A stretch of DNA of 64,000 nucleotides, from positions 93,159 through 157,158 of the forward strand of contig JALHJB010000002.1 of the NCBI GenBank assembly GCA_022839745.1. Reading direction: 5' to 3'. This stretch comes from Actinomycetes bacterium. Lineage in GTDB: Bacteria; Actinomycetota; Coriobacteriia; Anaerosomatales; Anaerosomataceae. The notes below the pieces were generated by a model. The model did not search any database. It worked only from the letters and a program-made list of their open reading frames with translations, and had not been told where the DNA came from. Shown here one piece after another: positions 45,494 to 54,192 of the stretch. Numbering within the stretch: position 1 is the first letter of the stretch; each line of letters begins with the position of its first letter. Position numbers and translations under genes: made by a program.

Positions 45494-46648
45494 ATGTCTC
45501 TCGCCAGCGGACATCGTGTTCGCGTCATCGCGGTCGTGGTCAGCGCCGCGCTCACCCTTTCCAGCACGGGCGTATCGTTTGCCGTGCCCTCCACGCCGGA
45601 GATCTCCGAGAAGCGGGCCGAAGTCTCGGCCGCGCAGGCCGGACTCGACCGCATGCGCGCCGAGCTCGAGGTCAAGATCGAGGAGTACAACGCGATCACC
45701 GAGGCCCTCGAGTCGACCGATTCGCAGATCGTCGAGACTCGCGCCGAGCTCGAGCAGGCGACGAAGGACCTGCGTGAGTCGGAGGACAGGCTCGCCGAGC
45801 GCGCATCCAACATCTACAAGCACGGCAGCATCGGCATACTCGATGTCTTCCTTGGCGTGCGCAGCTTCGACGACCTCATCACCAGGGTGGACCTGCTTCG
45901 CCGGATCAACGCGTCCGACGCGGATGCGGTGGCATCCGTGCGGGAGGCCAGGGCACGGGTCGAGCAGACGGCCGGCGCCCTCGAGCAGCGCAGAGCCGAG
46001 CAGGCCGTCTTGCAGGCCGAAGCCGAGGCCCGCGCGAGCGCGATCGAGGATGAGGTCGTCCGGCAGGAGCGGTATGTGGCTCAGCTCGATGCCGATGTCC
46101 GGCGGTTGATCGCGGAAGAGGAGGAGCGGGAACGCGTGCGTGCCGAGCAGCGCGCCAGGGAGGCGGCTGAAGCGGCGCGGCGTGCGGCACCCGCCGCCGG
46201 CTCCGGCACACCATCGGACTCGCGAGGTCCGGAGCGTCCGGCGGCCGATGCCGGCTCGCTGCCCGCCGCTCCGGGAGGTGTGGTCGATATCGCGCTGCAG
46301 TACCTTGGCGTGCCGTACGTGTACGGGGGCTCCACGCCTGACGGCTTCGACTGCTCAGGCTTCGTGCAGTACGTTTACCGGCAGGTGGGGGTCTCGCTCC
46401 CGCGCACCAGCCGGGCCCAGTATGGCGTTGGCCAGCACATCGCGGCGGACCGCGTGGACCTGCTGCAACCGGGGGACCTCGTGTTCTTCGGCACCAACGG
46501 GGATCCTTCGCGTGTGCATCACGTTGGCATGTACGTGGGTGGCGGCAACTACATCCATGCGCCTTACACTGGCACGGTGGTGCGCATCAACTCGTTGATC
46601 TCCCGCATCCAGAGCAACGGCGACTACGTAGGCGCCTCGCGTCTTTGA
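45494..46648 (+). CDS. NlpC/P60 endopeptidase with N-terminal coiled coil
   Basis: A 384-aa secreted peptidoglycan hydrolase. Signal peptide (about 1-32), coiled coil (about 35-220, with IYKHGSIGILDVFLGVRSF), alanine/proline-rich linker, and a C-terminal NlpC/P60 domain. The catalytic Cys is in FDCSGFVQYVYRQVG, and His in RVHHVGMYVGGG and a third polar residue (YIHAP) follow. It cleaves stem peptides (gamma-D-Glu to diamino acid bonds). The layout is that of RipA/PcsB-type enzymes that FtsEX controls in division. ATG follows CGGAGGTACC. Confidence 0.9.
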   Translation: MSLASGHRVRVIAVVVSAALTLSSTGVSFAVPSTPEISEKRAEVSAAQAGLDRMRAELEVKIEEYNAITEALESTDSQIVETRAELEQATKDLRESEDRLAERASNIYKHGSIGILDVFLGVRSFDDLITRVDLLRRINASDADAVASVREARARVEQTAGALEQRRAEQAVLQAEAEARASAIEDEVVRQERYVAQLDADVRRLIAEEEERERVRAEQRAREAAEAARRAAPAAGSGTPSDSRGPERPAADAGSLPAAPGGVVDIALQYLGVPYVYGGSTPDGFDCSGFVQYVYRQVGVSLPRTSRAQYGVGQHIAADRVDLLQPGDLVFFGTNGDPSRVHHVGMYVGGGNYIHAPYTGTVVRINSLISRIQSNGDYVGASRL

Positions 46649-46732
46649 CGCTGCTGCGTCCGGTCCTCCGAACGGGCACGGTGCGGCGTCCGCCTGTGCC
46701 TGACATTGGCCGGTATCGCATCAGCGCTGTGC

Positions 46733-46738
46733 TAGAAT
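46733..46738 (+). promoter_or_regulatory. extended -10 promoter for the ior-liv-paaK operon
   Basis: TGCTAGAAT (hexamer TAGAAT at 46733-46738) lies 48 nt before the iorA start. A TTGGCC at 46706-46711 is too far for a standard -35 spacing, so an extended -10 promoter is likely. This is the only obvious promoter before an 8.7-kb run of closely spaced genes. Confidence 0.45.
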
Positions 46739-46786
46739 CCATCAATCTCGGCTTTTCTTATCCACCGTATCCGCCTGGAGGTGGTC

Positions 46787-48538
46787 GTGGCTCGCACGCT
46801 GATGTCCGGCAATGAGGCAGTCGCCCGGGGCGCCTGGGAAGCGGGCGTCGCTATCGGCGTCGGCTATCCCGGAACCCCATCGACCGAGGTCCTCGAGAAC
46901 CTCGTCAAGTACGACGGCGTCCGCTGCGAGTGGGCGCCTAACGAGAAGGTGGCCGCCGAGGTTGCGGGCGGTGTCTCGCTCGGCGGTGCGCGCGCAATCG
47001 TCACCATGAAGCACGTAGGGCTGAACGTCGCCGCCGACGCACTGTACTCGCAGTCATACACGGGGGTCACCGGCGGGCTCGTCTACCTGGTGGCCGACGA
47101 TCCCGGCATGCACAGCTCGCAGAACGAGCAGGACACCCGCAATCACGCTGTCGGCTCGCGCGTGCCCGTGCTCGAGCCGTCAGATAGCCAGGAAGCCCTG
47201 ACGTTCGTGAAGCGCGCGTTCGAGCTTTCGGAGCGTTTCGACGTGCCGGTGATCGTACGCATGACCACCCGCGTCTCCCACGGCAAGAGCCTCGTGGAGC
47301 AGGGCGAACGTCACGACGTGGCGGTGCGCCCGTACCAGCGCGACGTCCGCAAGAACGTCATGTTGCCGGGCAACGCGAGGCTGCGCCAGCGGCAGGTCAA
47401 CGCGCGCGAGACCGAACTCGTGGCGTACGGAGCTGCCGCTGAGGAGAACCGCGTCGAATACCGCGACACGTCGCTCGGTGTGATCACCTCCGGTATCGCA
47501 TACCAGTACGTGCGTGAGGGCCTACCGGACGCCTCCACGCTCAAGCTCGGCCTGACGGTGCCGCTCCCAGATGACCTCATCCTCGAGTTCGCCTCGAAGG
47601 TCGACCGCGTCGTGGTCATCGAAGAGCTCGATCCGTACCTGAGCCTCAGAGTGAAGGCACTGGGAATCCCGCTTGTTGAGCACGGACTGCCGCGCAGCGG
47701 TGAGTTGTCGCCACGGCTCGTTGCGGAGGCGTTCGGCAGTGGGGCGCTGCCCGTTCGTGACGAGGTGCAGGGCCTTCCGCCGCGTCCGCCGCTGCTCTGC
47801 CCGGGCTGCCCGCACCGCGGGCTCTTCTACTCGCTCGGCAAGATCCGGGCGGTGGTGACTGGAGACATCGGCTGCTATACGCTGGCGTCGCTGGCGCCGC
47901 TTTCCGGCATGGACAGCTGCGTGTGCATGGGCGCGAGCATCGGCATGGCGCACGGCGTGGACCTCGCGGGGTCGGTCGAGCGGCCTATCGTGGCTGTCAT
48001 CGGCGATTCCACGTTCGCGCACTCGGGCATCACCGGTCTGCTGCACATGGCGTACGCGGGCTCCACCGGCACGGTCATCATCCTGGACAACCGCACCACG
48101 GCCATGACGGGCCATCAGGGCAATCCGGTCAACGGCGTGTTCATCGACGGATCGGCAGCGCCGGAGCTCGATCTCGAGGCGCTGTCGCGTGCCGTGGGCG
48201 CGGTGTCCGTGCGCATCGTCGACCCGCATGAGCTCGACGCGACGCTTGCGGTGCTCCGCGAGGAGACAGCGGCCCAGCATCTGAGCGTGATCATCGCGAA
48301 GGCGCCCTGCGCCCTGCTCATCAAGGAGGCAAAGGACCCGTACGCGATCGACGAGGAGCTCTGCACCAAGTGCGGGGCATGCATCCGTCTCGGGTGCCCC
48401 GCGATCTCGCGCGATGACACGGGGCGGGCCGTGATCGACACGGCCACCTGCGTGGGGTGCGGTCAGTGCGTGCAGGTGTGCAGGTTCGACGCCGTCGTGC
48501 GTGTGGGCCCCTCCTGCGACTTCGGGGGTGGACGATGA
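46787..48538 (+). CDS. iorA: indolepyruvate ferredoxin oxidoreductase, alpha subunit
   Basis: A 583-aa TPP enzyme that oxidises arylpyruvates to arylacetyl-CoA with ferredoxin. The N-terminal half has LMSGNEAVARGAWEAGV, GYPGTPSTEVLE and MKHVGLNVAADAL. The central part has LCPGCPHRGLFYSLGK and the TPP site VIGDSTFAHSGITGLL with ILDNRTTAMTGHQ. The C-terminus carries two [4Fe-4S] motifs (CTKCGACIRLGCPA and CVGCGQCVQVCRFDAV). GTG at 46787 has GGAG six nt upstream. The stop overlaps iorB by 4 nt. Confidence 0.94.
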   Translation: MARTLMSGNEAVARGAWEAGVAIGVGYPGTPSTEVLENLVKYDGVRCEWAPNEKVAAEVAGGVSLGGARAIVTMKHVGLNVAADALYSQSYTGVTGGLVYLVADDPGMHSSQNEQDTRNHAVGSRVPVLEPSDSQEALTFVKRAFELSERFDVPVIVRMTTRVSHGKSLVEQGERHDVAVRPYQRDVRKNVMLPGNARLRQRQVNARETELVAYGAAAEENRVEYRDTSLGVITSGIAYQYVREGLPDASTLKLGLTVPLPDDLILEFASKVDRVVVIEELDPYLSLRVKALGIPLVEHGLPRSGELSPRLVAEAFGSGALPVRDEVQGLPPRPPLLCPGCPHRGLFYSLGKIRAVVTGDIGCYTLASLAPLSGMDSCVCMGASIGMAHGVDLAGSVERPIVAVIGDSTFAHSGITGLLHMAYAGSTGTVIILDNRTTAMTGHQGNPVNGVFIDGSAAPELDLEALSRAVGAVSVRIVDPHELDATLAVLREETAAQHLSVIIAKAPCALLIKEAKDPYAIDEELCTKCGACIRLGCPAISRDDTGRAVIDTATCVGCGQCVQVCRFDAVVRVGPSCDFGGGR

Positions 48539-49125
48539 GCATCACAACGGTCGTGCTCGCGGGTGTCGGCGGCCAGGGGACGATCCTGGCAGGCGATGTC
48601 CTGGCTAAGGTCGCCGTCGCCGAAGGCCATGACGTGAAGCTCTCCGAGGTCCATGGGATGGCGCAGCGCGGAGGTTCGGTGGAGACGTTCGTGCGCTTTG
48701 GCGCGCAGGTCTTTTCGCCGGTCGTGGACCAGGGCGTGGCGGATCACCTCATCGCGTTCGAGATGACCGAGGCGACCCGAACGCTGCGCTACCTGAGGCC
48801 CGGGGGCACCCTGGTGGTGAACCGGCGCGTCATGGCGTCATTGCCGGTGCTGATCGGCGACGTGCCCGCCCCGGACGGACTGGAAGCTGCGCTTTCGAGC
48901 GAGGGCGCGATCTTCCTGGACGCCGAGGCGCTCGCCTGTGAGGCGGGGAGTCCGCGTTCGGCGAACATCGTGTTGATGGGTGCTGCATCGTACGGCCTCC
49001 CGTTCGACACGACAACATGGGAGCGGGTCATCGGCGAACGTGTGCCGCCGAAGACTGTCGAAGCGAATCTGCGTGCCTTCCACCTCGGACGGGACGCCTG
49101 TGCGGAGGGAGCGTGCGTGCTGTGA
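48535..49125 (+). CDS. iorB: indolepyruvate ferredoxin oxidoreductase, beta subunit
   Basis: A 196-aa gamma-type domain protein: TTVVLAGVGGQGTILAGDVLAKVA, KLSEVHGMAQRGGSVETFVRFG and FEMTEATRTLRYL are typical IorB sequence. It completes the IorAB enzyme for fermentation of aromatic amino acids. It overlaps iorA at its start and the ACT gene at its stop (TGATG). Confidence 0.93.
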   Translation: MSITTVVLAGVGGQGTILAGDVLAKVAVAEGHDVKLSEVHGMAQRGGSVETFVRFGAQVFSPVVDQGVADHLIAFEMTEATRTLRYLRPGGTLVVNRRVMASLPVLIGDVPAPDGLEAALSSEGAIFLDAEALACEAGSPRSANIVLMGAASYGLPFDTTTWERVIGERVPPKTVEANLRAFHLGRDACAEGACVL

Positions 49126-49556
49126 TGGATCGGGCGGTCGTCAAGCAGTTGTCGGTGTTCATCGCCAATGAGTCCGGCCGTGTGAGCGAGGTGACGGGCA
49201 TCCTCGGCGACGCGGGCATCAACATCCGTGGTTTCTCGGTATCCGATACCGCGGACTACGGCATCCTCCGCCTGGTCGTCGACAAGCCTCAGGAGGCGTT
49301 CGACACGCTGAGCGGTGCGGGTTTCACCGTGCGGCTCGATGATGTCATCTGCATCGACCTGCCCGACGTTCCCGGTGGGCTCTCGGCGGTCCTCAAGGTC
49401 GTGTCGGATGCCGGGGTGAACATCGAGTACGTGTACTCGCTGATCGCCACGTACGTGGTCTTGAACGTGGGTGATGTGGACCGGGCACTGCGTCTGCTGA
49501 GCGGACGGCCGGTCAAGCTGGTGTCGCAGGCGGATCTGGCCGCCGTGCTGCAGTAG
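49125..49556 (+). CDS. tandem ACT-domain protein, second copy
   Basis: A 143-aa protein of two ACT repeats: KQLSVFIANESGRVSEVTGILGDAGINIR and CIDLPDVPGGLSAVLKVVSDAGVNIEYVY. It is similar to the ACT protein at 31440. It overlaps the iorB stop and precedes livK, so it may sense the amino acid whose uptake and oxidation the operon provides. No catalytic domain is attached. Confidence 0.85.
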   Translation: MDRAVVKQLSVFIANESGRVSEVTGILGDAGINIRGFSVSDTADYGILRLVVDKPQEAFDTLSGAGFTVRLDDVICIDLPDVPGGLSAVLKVVSDAGVNIEYVYSLIATYVVLNVGDVDRALRLLSGRPVKLVSQADLAAVLQ

Positions 49557-49618
49557 GACCCGGTGCGCAAGGTACCGGGTGCGGGGAGCCAGACGGCAGT
49601 GGCGTGAGAGGGGCGGGT

Positions 49619-50806
49619 GTGGCCATGAGAGGCATGAGGTCGATGACGCGCGCGGCTGCGGCGTTGCTGGTGGCGGTGTGTCTGCCGGTCGTGGGGTGTT
49701 CCAGTGCGGACACCGGTGCGGATGAGGGCGCCGAGCCCTATCGTATCGGTGCCGTCCTGTCTCTCACAGGCAGCTACGCGGGCCTCGGCATCCCCGAGAA
49801 GCAGGCGATCGACCTTGAGGTGGCCCGCATCAACGAGGCGGGCGGCATCAACGGTCGCGAGATCGAGGTCATCTACGAGGACGACGCCACCGATGCGGCA
49901 AAGGCGCAGGCGGCCGCGGTGCGGTTGATCGACGAAGAGGGCGTGCTCGCGATCATCGGCGCGTCGGGCACCGGTCATACCGTGGCCATGCGCTCGGACG
50001 CCGAGCGTGCCGGCGTCCCGATCGTCTCGATGGCGGGCGGATCGGTGATCACCGACGACTTCTCGGAGTGGGTGTTCCAGACGCCGTGGCCCAACCGGAT
50101 CGTCATCCCGTTCGTGCTCAAGCAGATGGCTGCCGCGGGGCGCACCAACGTCGCGCTCATCAGCGATACCGGCGGTTACGGCGTTGACGGGCGCGACTAC
50201 GTGCTCGCGCACGCTCAGGAAGCCGGTGTCACGCTCGTGGCCGATGAGACCTTCAACGCCGGCGACACGGACATGTCATCGCAGTTGACGAAGATCCGAG
50301 CGGCCGACCCGGATGCGGTGCTTATCTGGGCCGCGGGCAAGGAAGCTGCGATCATCGCGCGCAATGCCCGCCAGCTCAACATGCAGCAACCGCTGTACGG
50401 CGGTTCGGGCATCGCGCGCCAGGAGTTCATCGACGGTGCGGCCGAAGCGGCCGAGGGCGTCCGCCTCGGCACGGGAAGGATCCTCGTTCCTGAGGCGTTC
50501 GGGGAGGGGACCGAGGCGTATGCGGTCGCGACCGACTTCATCGCGCGCTTCGAGGCCGAATACGGCGCGAAACCGGATATCTTCGCTGGCCACGCGTATG
50601 ACGCGATCGGACTCATCGCCGACGCTCTTGGGCGCATCGAAGGCGATGTCACCTCGGAGGCTCTGCGGGACGCGCTCGAAGAGACCGATGGCTGGGTGGG
50701 CATCGACGGGACCTTCACGTACTCGCCCAGCGATCACAACGGCCTGACTGAAGACGAGATGGTGCTCTACGTCATCGAGGGCGGCACCTGGCGACTGGAC
50801 GACTGA
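49619..50806 (+). CDS. livK: branched-chain/aromatic amino acid ABC transporter, substrate-binding lipoprotein
   Basis: A 395-aa lipoprotein: signal ending in the lipobox LPVVGCSS, then the periplasmic-binding fold of the Leu/Ile/Val family (YRIGAVLSLTGSYAGLGIPEKQAIDLEV, INGREIEVIYEDDATDAAKAQ, IVSMAGGSVI, AGHAYDAIGLIADAL). It captures the amino acid outside the membrane for LivHMGF. GTG at 49619 is best spaced from AGAGGGG, with an ATG at 49625 as an alternative. A 62-nt gap separates it from the ACT gene. Confidence 0.93.
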   Translation: MAMRGMRSMTRAAAALLVAVCLPVVGCSSADTGADEGAEPYRIGAVLSLTGSYAGLGIPEKQAIDLEVARINEAGGINGREIEVIYEDDATDAAKAQAAAVRLIDEEGVLAIIGASGTGHTVAMRSDAERAGVPIVSMAGGSVITDDFSEWVFQTPWPNRIVIPFVLKQMAAAGRTNVALISDTGGYGVDGRDYVLAHAQEAGVTLVADETFNAGDTDMSSQLTKIRAADPDAVLIWAAGKEAAIIARNARQLNMQQPLYGGSGIARQEFIDGAAEAAEGVRLGTGRILVPEAFGEGTEAYAVATDFIARFEAEYGAKPDIFAGHAYDAIGLIADALGRIEGDVTSEALRDALEETDGWVGIDGTFTYSPSDHNGLTEDEMVLYVIEGGTWRLDD

Positions 50807-50808
50807 CG

Positions 50809-51687
50809 GTGGATGCCGCCGAGTTCTTCCAGTACGTCATAGCGGGGCTCAAGAGCGGCTCCATCTACGCGCTGGTAGCGCTCGGGTTCACCATGGTGTA
50901 CGGCGCCACGGGGATCATCAACTTCGCCCAGGGCGAGTTCTTCATGCTGGGCGGGGTGCTTGCGGTCTGGTTCCACGGTCTGGGGCTGCCGCTTCCTGTG
51001 GCCGGGATCGCGGCCGTGGCCGCTACCGCTCTGATCGGCATCGCGTTCGAACGCGTGGCGCTCAGGCGGCAACGCTCGGCGAGCCCGCTCGTGCTGGTGA
51101 TCATCACCATCGGCGGGTCCATGGTGATGAAGTCCCTTGCGCGCCATCTCTTCGGCCCCGATGAGCTCAGCCTGCCGGAGTTCACCCCCGGCCCCTCGGT
51201 CGATGTGGCCGGAGTCGCCGTGGAGCGCCAGGCGCTTTGGGTGTGGGGGCTCACCATCGTGGCAGTGCTGCTCCTCGCGTGGCTCTATCGGCGAACGAAG
51301 CTCGGGCGTGCGATGCGCGCGTGCTCGATCAGTCACGACGCGGCGCGCCTGATGGGCATCGACACCGCCCGCGTGGCGATGGTGAGCTTCGGTATCGCGG
51401 CCGCGCTCGGCGCACTCGCCGGGTTCGCGGTGACGCCGCTCACCCAGACGTCGTGGGACGCTGGCGCCGCGATCGGGGTGAAGGGATTCGCGGCCGCGAT
51501 ACTCGGCGGGCTGGGCAATCCGGTGGCCACCGTGATCGGCGGGCTGGTGCTGGGCCTGCTCGAGAGCCTGTCGGTGGCGTTCGTCTCATCCACCTACAAG
51601 GACGTCATCTCGCTTGTGGTGCTGCTTGTGGTGCTGTTCGTGCGGCCGCAGGGGCTGTTCGGCACGGCACAAAGGGGGAAGGTGTGA
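50809..51687 (+). CDS. livH: branched-chain amino acid ABC transporter permease LivH
   Basis: A 292-aa permease with about eight helices: YVIAGLKSGSIYALVALGFTMVYGATGIINFAQGEF at the N-terminus in the family form, and LGRAMRACSHD-like cytoplasmic coupling loop (GRAMRACSISHDAARLMGID). AAILGGLGNPVATVIGG is the usual late motif. GTG starts 2 nt after the livK stop. The stop overlaps livM. Confidence 0.93.
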   Translation: MDAAEFFQYVIAGLKSGSIYALVALGFTMVYGATGIINFAQGEFFMLGGVLAVWFHGLGLPLPVAGIAAVAATALIGIAFERVALRRQRSASPLVLVIITIGGSMVMKSLARHLFGPDELSLPEFTPGPSVDVAGVAVERQALWVWGLTIVAVLLLAWLYRRTKLGRAMRACSISHDAARLMGIDTARVAMVSFGIAAALGALAGFAVTPLTQTSWDAGAAIGVKGFAAAILGGLGNPVATVIGGLVLGLLESLSVAFVSSTYKDVISLVVLLVVLFVRPQGLFGTAQRGKV

Positions 51688-52691
51688 GCAGCGTGAAACG
51701 CATACGTCTGTTCATCACACCGTATCTCGGGCTCATCGCCGCTGCCCTGGCGGTCGCAGCCGTCCCCCTGGTCACCCCCGATCGTTACGTGCTCAAGGTG
51801 CTCGTGTACGTTGGTGTGAACGTGATCGTGATCGCCGGGCTGGCGCTGCTCTTCGGCCACGCGGGGCAGATCTCGATGGGTCACGCCGCGTTCGTGGGCA
51901 TCGGCGCGTACACCTCGGCGTACCTGGTGAAGACGCTCGATGCGCCCTGGCTCGTGGGCGTGCTCGCGGCGACCGTGCTCGCTGCCGCCGGTGGGCTCGT
52001 TCTGGCGCTCCCGGCGCTGCGTCTGCGCGGCCACTATCTCGCGATGGCGACGCTGGGATTCAGCGAGATCATGTATGTGGTGTTCCGCGAGGCACGCGCT
52101 ATCACCGGCGGTAACGACGGCCTTGGCGGCATCCCGTACCCCGAGGTGGCAGGCCTGAAGATCGACACGCCCGTGGGCGTCTACCTGCTCGTGTGGGGCG
52201 TGGCGCTCCTCACGCTGCTCCTCGTACTGAACATCCTGAGAAGCCGTCCCGGCCGCGCCATGCGCGCGCTCCAGGCCACGGAGAACGGCGCGCTCGCGTG
52301 CGGGATCGATACGGTGGGGCTGAAGATCCGGACATTCGCGCTCTCGGCGGCCCTCGCGGGACTTGCTGGCGCGCTGTACGCGCACGGCGTTGGCTTCATC
52401 TCGCCGTCCACCTTCGGGCTGGACCAGTCGGTCATCTACATGGCCATCGTGGTCGTCGGCGGCGCCGGATCTCTCGCCGGGCCGACGCTTGCCGCGGTCG
52501 TGCTCACCCTGCTCCCGTATGCCGACGCGCTGGTGCCCGGCCTCAGCAAGGACACCATCGCGGTGATGCAGGACTGGGAGGCCGACATCTACGGCCTCGC
52601 GATGATCGCGGTCGTGATCTTCGCCCCGGCGGGTATCGGCGGGCTCCTCAAGCGCATCCGCCTGCGCGGGGCAGGGGAGGTGCGCTCATGA
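51684..52691 (+). CDS. livM: branched-chain amino acid ABC transporter permease LivM
   Basis: A 335-aa permease, paired with LivH. Family motifs are LLFGHAGQISMGHAAFVGIGAYTSAY, ALRLRGHYLAMATLGFSEI, ITGGNDGLGGIPYP and the coupling loop GRAMRALQATENGALACGID. GTG at 51684 overlaps the livH stop. The short final LKRIRLRGAGEV leads into livG with a 4-nt overlap. Confidence 0.93.
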   Translation: MSSVKRIRLFITPYLGLIAAALAVAAVPLVTPDRYVLKVLVYVGVNVIVIAGLALLFGHAGQISMGHAAFVGIGAYTSAYLVKTLDAPWLVGVLAATVLAAAGGLVLALPALRLRGHYLAMATLGFSEIMYVVFREARAITGGNDGLGGIPYPEVAGLKIDTPVGVYLLVWGVALLTLLLVLNILRSRPGRAMRALQATENGALACGIDTVGLKIRTFALSAALAGLAGALYAHGVGFISPSTFGLDQSVIYMAIVVVGGAGSLAGPTLAAVVLTLLPYADALVPGLSKDTIAVMQDWEADIYGLAMIAVVIFAPAGIGGLLKRIRLRGAGEVRS

Positions 52692-53461
52692 GCCTCCTCG
52701 CCGTACGCGGGCTCACACGGCGCTTCGGCGGCCTTACGGCCGTGGACGCCGTCTCGTTCGACGTCCATGAGAGCTCCATCAAGGCGGTCATCGGTCCCAA
52801 CGGGGCGGGGAAGAGCACGCTCTTCAACCTGATCACCGGCTTCGACCGCGCCGATGAGGGCAGCGTCACGTTCGACGGCGCCGCGCTCGTGGGGAAGCGC
52901 CCCGACGCGATCGTGCGTGCGGGGCTTGCGCGCACCTTCCAGAACACCGAGCTCTTCGAGGACCTCACGGCGCTCGACAACGTGCGGATCGCCGCCGACG
53001 TCGGCCATCCGGGTGGCTTCCTGCGTTCGGCGGTGCGGTTCCGGCTTGCATCGGGAGAGCGCGACGGCGCCGCACGGGCCGCATACCTGCTCCGGCTGAC
53101 CGGCATCGACGGGTTCGCCGACACCCTCGCACGCGACCTGCCGCACGGCACGCGCCGGCTGCTGGAGATCGCGCGTGCGCTTGCCACCGCGCCGCGGCTG
53201 ATGCTGCTCGACGAGCCCGCGGCCGGACTCAATGGCGCCGAGACCCGAACGTTGATCGACGCGCTCTATCGCATCCGCGACGAGGGTGTCGCGCTCGTGG
53301 TGGTCGAGCACGACATGGGGCTCGTGATGGAGGTCGCCGAGGAGATCGTCGTCCTCGATCGCGGGGCCAAGATCGCCGAGGGGCCGCCGCTGCTCATCCA
53401 GAAGGACCGGGCTGTGATCGAGGCGTACCTCGGCGAGGAGTGTGGCGACGATGGGTGCTGA
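52688..53461 (+). CDS. livG: branched-chain amino acid ABC transporter ATPase LivG
   Basis: A 257-aa ABC ATPase: Walker A GPNGAGKSTLFNLITG, Q-loop region LARTFQNTELFEDLTALDNV, signature LPHGTRRLLEIARAL (PHG variant of LSGGQ), Walker B LMLLDEPAAGLNGAE and the family tail AEGPPLLIQKDRAVIEAYLG. It energises LivHM. The downstream livF start lies within its last codons. Confidence 0.94.
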   Translation: MSLLAVRGLTRRFGGLTAVDAVSFDVHESSIKAVIGPNGAGKSTLFNLITGFDRADEGSVTFDGAALVGKRPDAIVRAGLARTFQNTELFEDLTALDNVRIAADVGHPGGFLRSAVRFRLASGERDGAARAAYLLRLTGIDGFADTLARDLPHGTRRLLEIARALATAPRLMLLDEPAAGLNGAETRTLIDALYRIRDEGVALVVVEHDMGLVMEVAEEIVVLDRGAKIAEGPPLLIQKDRAVIEAYLGEECGDDGC

Positions 53462-54185
53462 CCTGCGGATCGCGGGGCTGCATGTGGGGTACGGGCGCAT
53501 CGGCGTCGTGACCGATGTCGATCTGCACGTGGACCCCGGCGAGATGGTTGCTCTCATCGGCTCCAACGGCGCCGGCAAGTCGACACTGCTGAAGGCCGTT
53601 GCGGGCCTGCTGAAGCCGTCGGCGGGTACGATCGCGCTCGGCGAGCGTGACATCACCGGCATGCCGCCCGAGAAGATCGTGCGGCAGGGCCTCGCGCTGG
53701 TCCCGGAGGGGCGGATGCTGTTCGGGCCCCTTACCGTCGATGAGAACCTCGCCATCGGCGCGCACACGCGCCCGGCGCGCGACGAGGGCGTGGCGTCCGA
53801 CCGCGCTCGTGTGCAGGCGCTGTTCCCGGTGCTTGCCGAGCGTCACACGCAGCCCGCCGAGACGCTTTCCGGCGGGGAGCAGCAGATGCTCGCGGTGGGC
53901 AGGGCGCTGATGTGCCGGCCGCAGGTGCTGGTGCTCGACGAGCCCTCCCTGGGGCTCGCCCCGCGTGTGATCGCCGCGATCTTCGAGGTCCTCGACACGC
54001 TGCGCGCCGAGGGGATGTCGATCCTGCTCGTGGAGCAGGACGCCCGGCTTGCGCTCAAGCATGCCGACCGCGGGTACGTGATGCGGAGCGGCGAGATCGC
54101 TCTCGAGGGACCGGCGCACGAGTTGGCCAATGACGAACAGGTACGCCACGCGTACCTTGGTGGACGACCCGAGACAAGGGAGTGA
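53451..54185 (+). CDS. livF: branched-chain amino acid ABC transporter ATPase LivF
   Basis: A 244-aa ABC ATPase, the second of the pair: Walker A GSNGAGKSTLLKAVAG, LVPEGRMLFGPLTVDENL, signature LSGGEQQMLAVGRAL, Walker B VLVLDEPSLGLAPRV and LLVEQDARLALKHADRGYVM. ATG at 53451 is chosen because GAGGAG sits 10 nt upstream. It is followed at 7 nt by paaK. Confidence 0.94.
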   Translation: MGADLRIAGLHVGYGRIGVVTDVDLHVDPGEMVALIGSNGAGKSTLLKAVAGLLKPSAGTIALGERDITGMPPEKIVRQGLALVPEGRMLFGPLTVDENLAIGAHTRPARDEGVASDRARVQALFPVLAERHTQPAETLSGGEQQMLAVGRALMCRPQVLVLDEPSLGLAPRVIAAIFEVLDTLRAEGMSILLVEQDARLALKHADRGYVMRSGEIALEGPAHELANDEQVRHAYLGGRPETRE

Positions 54186-54192
54186 GCACGGT

